DNA of 48,233 bases. Origin: Bacteroidota bacterium. Its GTDB lineage: Bacteria; Bacteroidota; Bacteroidia; B-17B0; Aurantibacillaceae. Shown piece by piece: positions 35,820 through 42,696 of this stretch (the first letter of the stretch is position 1; the number at the start of each line of letters is the position of its first letter). The notes beneath the pieces were generated by a model. That model did no database searches. It saw only the letters and a program-made list of their open reading frames with translations, and was not told the DNA's origin. Where the stretch lies: positions 1 through 48,233 of the forward strand of contig JANYEQ010000012.1 in the NCBI GenBank assembly GCA_025363015.1. The letters run 5' to 3'. The position numbers were made by a program, and so were the translations under genes.

Positions 35820-35830
35820 TTGATTGTGAC
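35804..35830 (+). repeat. dispersed repeat copy overlapping the end of murC
   Basis: GTCGCACGGAGCGTAGTTGA, followed by TTGTGAC, matches the family form GTCACACTGAGC then AGTCGAAGTGTGAC, with changes. The first five full codons after its start base supply the last residues and the stop of MurC (TAG at 35817-35819). Confidence 0.55.
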
Positions 35831-35901
35831 AATATAATAGATAAACATAAAATAAAAAATCTCTAGAGATTAGCAAACGCTATGAGAAACAAAAAATAAA
35901 A

Positions 35902-36714
35902 TTGAAAAAAATAAATTATAAAAAAATTATTATTACGTTGCTTTGGATTATTTCTTTAGCGGGTATTACTTTTTCTTTAGCTTTTGTCAGTAAAAGCGAA
36001 AGTAATACCACTATAAAAAGCGTAACCATTTCTATTCAAAATAACGATGAAAATCCTTTTATAACCGAAAGCGACATTACTAATTTTTTCGCAGAACGCA
36101 AAGATTCTCTGATAAACAATCAATATAAAAATATTAATATTCCTCAATTAGAAAAAGCGCTTAACTCTCATCCCGCTATACAAAATGCCGAAGTAGCGGG
36201 TGATGTGGATGGCGAGTTAAAAATAAATATTTTACAGCGCACCCCTGTTTTACGAATTATTAATAGCGATGGCGAAAGTTATTATATTGATTCTCAAACA
36301 AAATTAATGCCACTTAACCAAAACTATAGCGCCCGCGTAATGGTTGCAAATGGTTTTATTAACGAGTCTTACGCTCGTCGCCATCAATTTTCTGTAAATC
36401 AAATTAAACAAAATAAAACATTTAAAGAAGTAAGTGTATTAGATGATATTTTAGATGTTTCAAATTATATTTTAAATGATTCTATTTTATCACCTCTTAT
36501 TCATCAAATTTATGTCAATCAAGATAGAGAAATTGAGTTGTTTCCTTGCATTGGCAATCATAAAATAGTTTTTGGTAATGCCGAGTTTGTATCCGAAAAA
36601 TTCAATAAACTAAAATTATTTTATACACAAGGGCTTAACAAAACAGATGCGTGGACAAAATATGCAAGCATTAACTTAAAATTTAAAAACATAGTTGTTT
36701 GTACTAAAAAATAA
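35902..36714 (+). CDS. ftsQ: cell division protein FtsQ
   Basis: A 270-residue bitopic membrane protein. A short basic N terminus (KKINYKKIIITLLWIISLAGITFSLAFV) with one membrane segment is followed by a periplasmic part with POTRA-like and beta regions: ENPFITESDITNFFAERKDSL, LEKALNSHPAIQNAEVAGDVDGELKINILQRTPVLRII, and SYYIDSQTKLMPL. Size, topology and its place between murC and ftsA identify it; overall similarity across phyla is low. The start is a TTG at 35902. ftsA begins 5 bases after the stop. Confidence 0.88.
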   Translation: MKKINYKKIIITLLWIISLAGITFSLAFVSKSESNTTIKSVTISIQNNDENPFITESDITNFFAERKDSLINNQYKNINIPQLEKALNSHPAIQNAEVAGDVDGELKINILQRTPVLRIINSDGESYYIDSQTKLMPLNQNYSARVMVANGFINESYARRHQFSVNQIKQNKTFKEVSVLDDILDVSNYILNDSILSPLIHQIYVNQDREIELFPCIGNHKIVFGNAEFVSEKFNKLKLFYTQGLNKTDAWTKYASINLKFKNIVVCTKK

Positions 36715-36719
36715 ATTGT

Positions 36720-38087
36720 ATGGAAAAAATAGTAAATCAAAACAATGTAAACTTAGCTTCTGAATTAGTAGTTGGGGTAGATATTGGAACAACAAAAATT
36801 GCAGCTATTGTTGGGCGCAGAAATGAATTTGGTAAAGTAGAAATTCTAGGTATTGGTAAAACCGAATCGTTAGGCGTTAATCGTGGTGTGGTTGTAAATA
36901 TCGAACAAACTGTGGCTTCTATTAAAGCTGCGGTTGCTATTGCTGCCGATAAAGCAAATGTTGATATTGGCGATGTTATTGTTGGTATTGCAGGGCAACA
37001 CATAAAAAGTATACAACACCGCGGTACTTTAATGCGCAAAAGTTTAGAAGATGAAGTAAATCAAAATAATATTGATGAGTTAATCGAAAGTATGCACCGA
37101 ATGGTAATGCATCCTGGCGAAGAAATTATTCACGTTATTCCACAGGAATATATTGTTGATAATGAAATTGGAATTAAAAACCCAATTGGTCATGCAGGTA
37201 TTAAATTAGAAGCCAATTTTCATATTATTACTGGGCAAGTAAGTGCTGTAAAAAATATTTTTAAATGTATAAAACGCGCTGGTTTAGAAACGATTGATTT
37301 ACATTTAGAGCCTTTAGCGAGTGCCGATGCAGTTTTAAGTGATGAAGAAAAAGAAGCAGGCGTTGTATTAGTTGATATTGGTGGTGGCACAACCGATGTG
37401 GCTATTTTTTACGATGGGATTATTCGCCACACGGCTGTAATTCCTTTTGGTGGTAATATTATTACCGAAGATATTAAAGAAGGTTGTAGTATTATTAAAA
37501 CACAGGCCGAGCAGTTAAAAGTGCGCTTTGGCTCAGCGTTATCACAAGAAAATCAAGAAAATGAAATTATTTCTATTCCAGGTTTACGAGGTCGTCCGCA
37601 CAAAGAAATTTCTGTTAAATATTTAGCACAAATCATCCAAGCACGTATGGATGAAATTTTAGAATTTGTATTATTCGAAATTAAAAGTAGTGGCTTTGAG
37701 CGTAAATTAGCTGCAGGTATTGTAGTTACTGGTGGTGGGGCTATGCTAAAACATTTACCACAATCTGTCATGCTTATTACAGGTATGGATTGCCGGATTG
37801 GTACACCAAACGAGCATTTAGCGGGTAACGACGACGAATTAAAAAACCCATTATTTGCAACCAGTGTAGGTTTAGTAATGAAAGGAATTGAGAAATTTGA
37901 ACGCGATAGCAAACGTGGAAAAAATACTACCAAACTTGAAACCGAATTGTTAACTGAAGAGGTAAGTAATAAACAAAAAATGAAAGAGGATAAAAAAATA
38001 GCACAACATTCTCAAAAAAAAATAGGAACGTTTTTTACATCCATCTTAGAAAAAACTAAAGATTGGATTGCAGACGATATTGAATAA
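36720..38087 (+). CDS. ftsA: cell division protein FtsA
   Basis: A 455-residue actin-fold ATPase that tethers FtsZ to the membrane. Seen: VGVDIGTTKIAAIVGRRNE (phosphate 1), the 1C domain region, VVLVDIGGGTTDVAIF (phosphate 2), AVIPFGGNIITEDI, and GIVVTGGGAMLKHLPQS (adenosine). The last part (KIGTFFTSILEKTKDWIADDI) has the pattern of the amphipathic membrane-targeting helix. An extra charged segment (RDSKRGKNTTKLETELLTEE) precedes it. Followed by a 102-base gap with a long hairpin before ftsZ. Confidence 0.97.
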   Translation: MEKIVNQNNVNLASELVVGVDIGTTKIAAIVGRRNEFGKVEILGIGKTESLGVNRGVVVNIEQTVASIKAAVAIAADKANVDIGDVIVGIAGQHIKSIQHRGTLMRKSLEDEVNQNNIDELIESMHRMVMHPGEEIIHVIPQEYIVDNEIGIKNPIGHAGIKLEANFHIITGQVSAVKNIFKCIKRAGLETIDLHLEPLASADAVLSDEEKEAGVVLVDIGGGTTDVAIFYDGIIRHTAVIPFGGNIITEDIKEGCSIIKTQAEQLKVRFGSALSQENQENEIISIPGLRGRPHKEISVKYLAQIIQARMDEILEFVLFEIKSSGFERKLAAGIVVTGGGAMLKHLPQSVMLITGMDCRIGTPNEHLAGNDDELKNPLFATSVGLVMKGIEKFERDSKRGKNTTKLETELLTEEVSNKQKMKEDKKIAQHSQKKIGTFFTSILEKTKDWIADDIE

Positions 38088-38104
38088 TAAATAATTTTAA
38101 GTGT

Positions 38105-38171
38105 TTAGTTCTTAGTTTTTAATATAAAAAAACATGGATGAAAACACAGGATATTAAAAACTAATAACTAA
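38105..38171 (+). repeat. long inverted repeat between ftsA and ftsZ
   Basis: TTAGTTCTTAGTTTTTAAT (38105-38123) and ATTAAAAACTAATAACTAA (38153-38171) pair at 18 of 19 positions around a 29-base loop. A further AATAACTAAAAA copy follows at about 38177-38188, directly against the ftsZ start at 38190, and could compete for the left arm. Without a downstream U-tract it is not a standard terminator. It may affect ftsA/ftsZ mRNA processing, stability or ftsZ translation. Confidence 0.65.
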
Positions 38172-38189
38172 CAATTAATAACTAAAAAT

Positions 38190-39797
38190 ATGATGCAATT
38201 TGAATTACCACAAGAAGAAAACTCAATTATAAAAGTAATTGGCGTAGGCGGTGGCGGCAGTAACGCCGTTAACCACATGTACCGTTTAGGTATTAAGGGG
38301 GTTGATTTTATTGTTTGTAATACCGATAAACAGGCTTTAGAAAAAAGTCCAGTGCCACATAAAATTCAATTAGGTGCAAAATCTACAAAAGGCTTAGGCG
38401 CAGGTTCTAAGCCAGAGGTGGGCCGAGATGCTGCTTTAGAGTCGATAGAAGAAATAAAAGCGTTTTTAGGTAGCGATACCCAAATGGTATTTATTACTGC
38501 TGGTTTAGGTGGTGGTACAGGTACTGGCGCTGCACCAGTAATTGCAAGCATTGCAAAAGGCTTGGGTATTTTAACGGTAGGTATTGTTACTATTCCGTTT
38601 GCCTTTGAAGGTAAAAAACGCAGGGCACAAGCCGAGGCGGGTTTAGAGGAAATGAAAACCTATGTAGATACGTTGTTGGTTATAGGTAATGATAAATTAC
38701 GCGAAATTTACGGTAATTTAAAAATGAGCGAAGCGTTTGAACATGCTGATGATGTACTTACTGGTGCTGCAAAAAGTATTGCAGAAATTATTAGTTTACA
38801 CATGCACATTAATGTTGATTTTAATGATGTAAAAACAGTCATGCAAGATAGTGGTGTAGCCATTATGGGAAGTGCTATTGCAAGTGGTGAAAAACGTGCT
38901 ATTAAAGCCGTTGAACAAGCTTTAAATTCTCCATTATTGAATGATAATGATATTAGTGGAGCGCGTCACGTATTATTAAACATTATGAGTGGTAGCGATG
39001 ATATTGATATGGATGAGTTTGGAGAAATTACCGATTACATTCAAAATGCTGCTGGTGGAACTGCTGAGCTAATTACAGGTTATGGCACCGATCCTTCATT
39101 GGGTGATAATGTAAGTGTAACAATTATAGCAACAGGCTTTAAAGCCAAGCAAAGTACAGGTTTTGAAGCATTAACGTTTAAAGACAGAAAGGTGGTAAGC
39201 TTAGATGAGAAAGTAATTGAAACACCGGTTGTAGAAAAACAAATTACCATTATTGATGAGATACAAAATAACGAACCCTTTGTTTTTGTAAAAGAAGAAA
39301 CCAAAGAAGAACTAAATCTAGAAACAATTATTACTACCACTAATAGCATTGAAGAAAAATCAGAAACTAATTTTGTTATTCATCAATTAGACGAAGAAAT
39401 AAAAAATGATATTTCATCAAGCTCAGTTATAACCGAAACAACAACTACCATTACTGAATTTACCTTTAATGATATAAAAGACGATGTAAAATCAAACAGT
39501 GTTATTCTGAGCGAAGTCGAAGGGAAATCAACTGAAGATACTATTAGCCGTGAAGAGCAAATTAAATTAGCACAAGAGCGTATTCGTAAACTAAAAGAAA
39601 TTACCTTAAAGATGAAAAGTCCAGAAGGCTTAGCGGCTTTAGAAAAACAAACGGCTTTTGAACGTAAGAATATTTCTTTAGAAAACAAAACACATAGTGT
39701 TGAGAGCACTGTATCGCGCTATACATTGAGCGAGGGCGAAGATAAAAAAACTGAAATTCGCCCAAACAATTCGTTTTTACACGATAATGTAGATTAG
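38190..39797 (+). CDS. ftsZ: cell division protein FtsZ with long, repeat-bearing linker
   Basis: A 535-residue tubulin-like GTPase that forms the division ring. The GTPase core (about 10-320) has VIGVGGGGSNAVNHMY, NTDKQAL, the tubulin signature GGGTGTGAAP near residues 107-116, and VDFNDVKTVMQDSG (T7 loop). The remaining 200 or so residues are a long, acidic, low-complexity linker and a C-terminal tail; FtsZ is usually shorter (about 380-400). Residues 438-445 (VILSEVEG) are encoded by a dispersed repeat copy. A second ATG one codon downstream is equally possible. A strong terminator follows. Confidence 0.96.
   Translation: MMQFELPQEENSIIKVIGVGGGGSNAVNHMYRLGIKGVDFIVCNTDKQALEKSPVPHKIQLGAKSTKGLGAGSKPEVGRDAALESIEEIKAFLGSDTQMVFITAGLGGGTGTGAAPVIASIAKGLGILTVGIVTIPFAFEGKKRRAQAEAGLEEMKTYVDTLLVIGNDKLREIYGNLKMSEAFEHADDVLTGAAKSIAEIISLHMHINVDFNDVKTVMQDSGVAIMGSAIASGEKRAIKAVEQALNSPLLNDNDISGARHVLLNIMSGSDDIDMDEFGEITDYIQNAAGGTAELITGYGTDPSLGDNVSVTIIATGFKAKQSTGFEALTFKDRKVVSLDEKVIETPVVEKQITIIDEIQNNEPFVFVKEETKEELNLETIITTTNSIEEKSETNFVIHQLDEEIKNDISSSSVITETTTTITEFTFNDIKDDVKSNSVILSEVEGKSTEDTISREEQIKLAQERIRKLKEITLKMKSPEGLAALEKQTAFERKNISLENKTHSVESTVSRYTLSEGEDKKTEIRPNNSFLHDNVD
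39504..39524 (+). repeat. dispersed repeat copy inside the ftsZ coding region
   Basis: ATTCTGAGCGAAGTCGAAGG carries the undamaged family core TGAGCGAAGTCGAAG. It is read in frame as ILSEVEG within VILSEVEG (residues 438-445) in the variable FtsZ linker, where an insertion would be tolerated. Confidence 0.8.
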
Positions 39798-39815
39798 TTA
39801 AGAAACTAAAAATTT

Positions 39816-39848
39816 AAAAAACTCTGCAAATTATTGCAGAGTTTTTTT
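39816..39848 (+). terminator. intrinsic terminator of the dcw cluster
   Basis: ACTCTGCAA (39821-39829) pairs perfectly with TTGCAGAGT (39834-39842) around the loop ATTA. The stem is extended by the preceding A5 and following T run to 14 pairs, with seven T residues at 39842-39848. It lies 19 bases after the ftsZ stop. Confidence 0.92.
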
Positions 39849-39943
39849 ACGCACTTTTGCCAAAATAAATATTTAAACATTCGTTTTTTGTTAAAAAAAC
39901 TTTTTTCTTATCTATATATTTCTATTCACAATTAAAAAATATG

Positions 39944-39951
39944 TATTTTTG
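39944..39951 (+). promoter_or_regulatory. -7 promoter element before the small membrane protein/SulP/carbonic anhydrase genes
   Basis: TATTTTTG matches TAnnTTTG and ends 10 bases before the ATG at 39962, just after the ftsZ terminator, so a new transcript probably starts here. No TTTG was found at 19-21 bases upstream. Confidence 0.5.
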
Positions 39952-39961
39952 AAGCAAATAA

Positions 39962-40276
39962 ATGAAAAACAGTTCAAAAAATACGTTTATAATTCTAATA
40001 TTTATTGGTTTATTTCTTTCTTGTTTTCAGTTTACTATTAATCAACTTTCAAAAGTTACAAAAGTTGTAGGTATTGAGCAATCTTCTGAAGATATTGATA
40101 CTAACGAAGATGATACGGAAACAAAAAAAATTGAAATAGAAGATGATTTTTTTATTTCTGAATTTTCATACACCTTTAATCAACTTTGTAATTCTAAATT
40201 AATTTTATTTTGTAAACAGCAAAAACAAAATAAATCCCCTGTAATTACTATTAACACCCCTCCCCCAAAAGTTTAA
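39962..40276 (+). CDS. small membrane-anchored protein of unknown function
   Basis: A 104-residue protein. After MKNSSKN it has one hydrophobic segment (TFIILIFIGLFLSCFQF), which could be a membrane anchor or a lipoprotein-like signal (LFLSC). A strongly acidic stretch follows (SSEDIDTNEDDTETKKIEIEDD), then an aromatic and Cys-containing part (FSYTFNQLCNSKLILFCKQ) and a Pro-rich end. I recognise no family. It is the first gene of a likely transcript with sulP and carbonic anhydrase, so an accessory role in bicarbonate uptake is possible but only inferred from position. Confidence 0.55.
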   Translation: MKNSSKNTFIILIFIGLFLSCFQFTINQLSKVTKVVGIEQSSEDIDTNEDDTETKKIEIEDDFFISEFSYTFNQLCNSKLILFCKQQKQNKSPVITINTPPPKV

Positions 40277-40328
40277 GTAATTATTAAAGCACAATTATGT
40301 ATTGTGTATTTTTTTATTAATAATTACT
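40276..40328 (+). terminator. nested hairpin between the small protein gene and sulP
   Basis: Outer arms AGTAATTATTAA (40276-40287) and TTAATAATTACT (40317-40328) are perfectly complementary. Inside them CACAAT (40290-40295) and ATTGTG (40301-40306) pair around TATGT and are followed by seven T residues (40309-40315). The inner hairpin plus T run looks like a weak terminator, and the outer pairing could compete with it, so partial read-through control of sulP is conceivable. Confidence 0.45.
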
Positions 40329-40344
40329 ATTAATCTTTTATTTT

Positions 40345-41868
40345 ATGTTCAAAAAAAATGTATTAGCCGATTTAAAATCGGGTATTGTAGTATTTTTAGT
40401 GGCGTTGCCATTATGTTTAGGTATCGCTTTAGCTTGTAAAGTGCCGTTAGTAAGTGGTATTATAGCAGGTGTTGTTGGTGGCATTGTAGTAACTGTTTTC
40501 AGCACATCAAAATATAGCGTTTCAGGCCCCGCTGCTGGTTTAACAGCAATCATTATAAGTTCAATTGCAGCACTTGGTAGCTTTGAACTATTTTTAGCAG
40601 CAGTAGTTTTTGCAGGCATTTTACAAATACTATTAGGTGTAATGAAAGCTGGTGGTGTTGGCAATTACATTCCAAATGCTGTAATAAAAGGGATGTTAGC
40701 GGGTATTGGTATTATTTTAATAATTAAACAAATACCCCATTTATTTGGCTACGATAAAGACCCCGAAGGAGATATGGAGTTTATACAGATGGATGGCGAA
40801 AATTCATTTACCGAATTAGTCCACATGATAAATTTTATAACACCAGGTTCTATAATTATTGGTTTAGTATCAATTGCTGTAATAATAATTGGTGGTAAAG
40901 CATTTTATAAAAACGATAAAATTTTATCACTTATTCCAGCGCCACTATTAGTAGTAATATTTGGAATATTACTTACTATTATATTTAATAATTATGAGTT
41001 TTTAAAAATCGATAGTCAGCACTTGGTTAATATACCTAGCATTACGTCTTTATCTGATTTAAAATCGAGTAGCATGTTCCCTAACTTTAGCAGCATAAAC
41101 CAAGGTAAATTTTGGGTAATTGTAATTACAATTGCAGCTGTAGCGAGTATAGAAACACTTTTAAGTATTGAAGCTGTAGATAAACTAGATCCTGAAAAAA
41201 ACAAAACAAATTCAAATAAAGAATTAATTGCACAAGGTATTGGTAATATTACTAGTGGCTTATTTGGTGGCTTGCCGCTCACATCGGTTATTGTTCGAAG
41301 CTCTGCAAACATTAATTCTGGGGCTAAATCTAAACTATCTATCATTATACATTCAGTTTTATTGCTGGTAAGTGTATTACTTTTACCAACAGTTTTAAAC
41401 CTAGTACCAAATGCTAGTTTAGCAGCTATATTAATATTAACAGGTTATAAACTTACCAATGCTTCTGTTTTTAAAAAAATAATAAATGCTGGTCGCGAAC
41501 AGTACTTACCTTTTTTTATTACTATCGTAGTAATGTTAAGTACTGATTTACTTAAGGGTGTCGCTGTAGGAATTATGGTTGCAATAGTATTTATTATAAA
41601 AGATAATATTAAAGCGTCCTTCGATTCTACCAACGAATTTATTAATGGTAAAATGTATTACATTGTAAAATTACCACAACACTTAACTTTTTTTAATAAA
41701 GGATTTTTAATTAATTATTTTAATAAAGTGCAAACAAATAGCACTATTACAATAGATTATACAATAAATAAAAGAATAAATTCAGATGCTAAAGATGTAA
41801 TTGAAGATTTTATTCAAATAAGTTATAAAAAAAATATTACAGTAGAATTAATTAAACCTCACAATTAA
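40345..41868 (+). CDS. SulP family anion permease, probable bicarbonate transporter
   Basis: A 507-residue protein with many membrane segments. Seen: the N-terminal DLKSGIVVFLVALPLCLGIALACKVPLVSGIIAG, STSKYSVSGPAAGLTAII (SulP substrate region), and LIAQGIGNITSGLFGGLPLTSVIVRSSANINSGAKSKLS, the family signature. The end (residues about 430-507) looks like a short STAS-type domain. SulP members move sulfate or bicarbonate. The carbonic anhydrase gene 6 bases downstream favours bicarbonate, as in other SulP-carbonic anhydrase pairs. Transport direction and coupling ion are unknown. Confidence 0.88.
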   Translation: MFKKNVLADLKSGIVVFLVALPLCLGIALACKVPLVSGIIAGVVGGIVVTVFSTSKYSVSGPAAGLTAIIISSIAALGSFELFLAAVVFAGILQILLGVMKAGGVGNYIPNAVIKGMLAGIGIILIIKQIPHLFGYDKDPEGDMEFIQMDGENSFTELVHMINFITPGSIIIGLVSIAVIIIGGKAFYKNDKILSLIPAPLLVVIFGILLTIIFNNYEFLKIDSQHLVNIPSITSLSDLKSSSMFPNFSSINQGKFWVIVITIAAVASIETLLSIEAVDKLDPEKNKTNSNKELIAQGIGNITSGLFGGLPLTSVIVRSSANINSGAKSKLSIIIHSVLLLVSVLLLPTVLNLVPNASLAAILILTGYKLTNASVFKKIINAGREQYLPFFITIVVMLSTDLLKGVAVGIMVAIVFIIKDNIKASFDSTNEFINGKMYYIVKLPQHLTFFNKGFLINYFNKVQTNSTITIDYTINKRINSDAKDVIEDFIQISYKKNITVELIKPHN

Positions 41869-41874
41869 AAAAAT

Positions 41875-42513
41875 ATGGAAAACAGTTATAAAAAATTAAT
41901 AGATGGAAACAGACATTTTTCAATGTCTAAAAAATTTGAAGACCCTGAATATTTTAAAAATTTATCGCTAGGGCAAAAACCCGATTATTTGTGGATTGGT
42001 TGTAGCGATAGCCGAGTACCCGCAAATGAAGTTACGGGTACACATAGCGGAGAGATTTTTGTACACCGCAACATTGCAAATATGGTTGTACATACAGATG
42101 TAAATTTATTAAGCGTGTTAGAATATGCTGTAAAATATTTAGAAGTAAAGCATGTAATAGTTTGCGGCCATTATGGGTGTGGGGGCATTAAAGCCGCCAT
42201 GTCTAACACCCACTTCGGTTTTTTAAATAATTGGTTACGAAATATTAAAGATGTATATTTTAAATATCAAACTGAACTTGATGCTATTGAGAATGAGGAT
42301 AAACGCACCGATAGACTAACAGAACTAAATGTAATAGAACAGGTGCGCAATTTAGCAAAAACAACTATTATTCAAGAAACATGGGTACAACGCCCTCTTC
42401 AATTACATGGTTGGGTATATGGTATAAATAATGGGCTAATAACAGATTTATCAATTATTCACAACGAAAAAGATAATATAGAACCTATTTACAGGCTTAA
42501 TATTTTACCGTAA
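41875..42513 (+). CDS. beta-class carbonic anhydrase
   Basis: A 212-residue zinc enzyme interconverting CO2 and bicarbonate. Zinc ligands are visible as C43 (GCSDSRVPA), H99 and C102 (CGHYGCGGIKAAM), with the D45-R47 dyad of the active site intact. The region HRNIANMVVHTDVNLLSVLEYAV and the C-terminal LHGWVYGINNGLITDL are typical. It lies 6 bases after sulP, so the two are almost certainly co-transcribed and may work together in bicarbonate supply or pH balance. No signal peptide is present, so it acts in the cytoplasm. Confidence 0.95.
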   Translation: MENSYKKLIDGNRHFSMSKKFEDPEYFKNLSLGQKPDYLWIGCSDSRVPANEVTGTHSGEIFVHRNIANMVVHTDVNLLSVLEYAVKYLEVKHVIVCGHYGCGGIKAAMSNTHFGFLNNWLRNIKDVYFKYQTELDAIENEDKRTDRLTELNVIEQVRNLAKTTIIQETWVQRPLQLHGWVYGINNGLITDLSIIHNEKDNIEPIYRLNILP

Positions 42514-42591
42514 CACTATCTGTTTTTCTAATAATTTTTTGTTAATAACACCTTTGTTTTTAATGTGGGTTTTTAATGCTATATGATTAAA

Positions 42592-42692
42592 TTTATGTAA
42601 AATTATGTAACATGGAAAAGGTAAAATGGAAAAATGTAACCTCTCCCAAAACTATACCCGTTTTACATCTATCATTTTACATTTTACATTAT
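42592..42692 (+). repeat. imperfect inverted repeat before rnr
   Basis: The left part contains ATGTAACATGG, AAAATGG and AAAATGTAAC. The right part contains GTTTTACAT, CATTTTACA and TTTTACATTAT, which pair with it imperfectly around a C-rich centre (CCTCTCCC, 42640-42647). The right end reaches almost to the rnr ATG at 42697. It resembles AT-rich intergenic repeats and may fold in the rnr leader. Confidence 0.45.
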
Positions 42693-42696
42693 TTAT

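Noticed and set aside
36737-37039. Minus-strand open frames inside dcw genes such as ftsA, ftsZ and ftsI
   Set aside because: They lie wholly within strongly supported genes on the plus strand, match no family and have no promoter.
40338-40664. Minus-strand open frame over the start of sulP
   Set aside because: A shadow of the conserved SulP N terminus, with no independent support.
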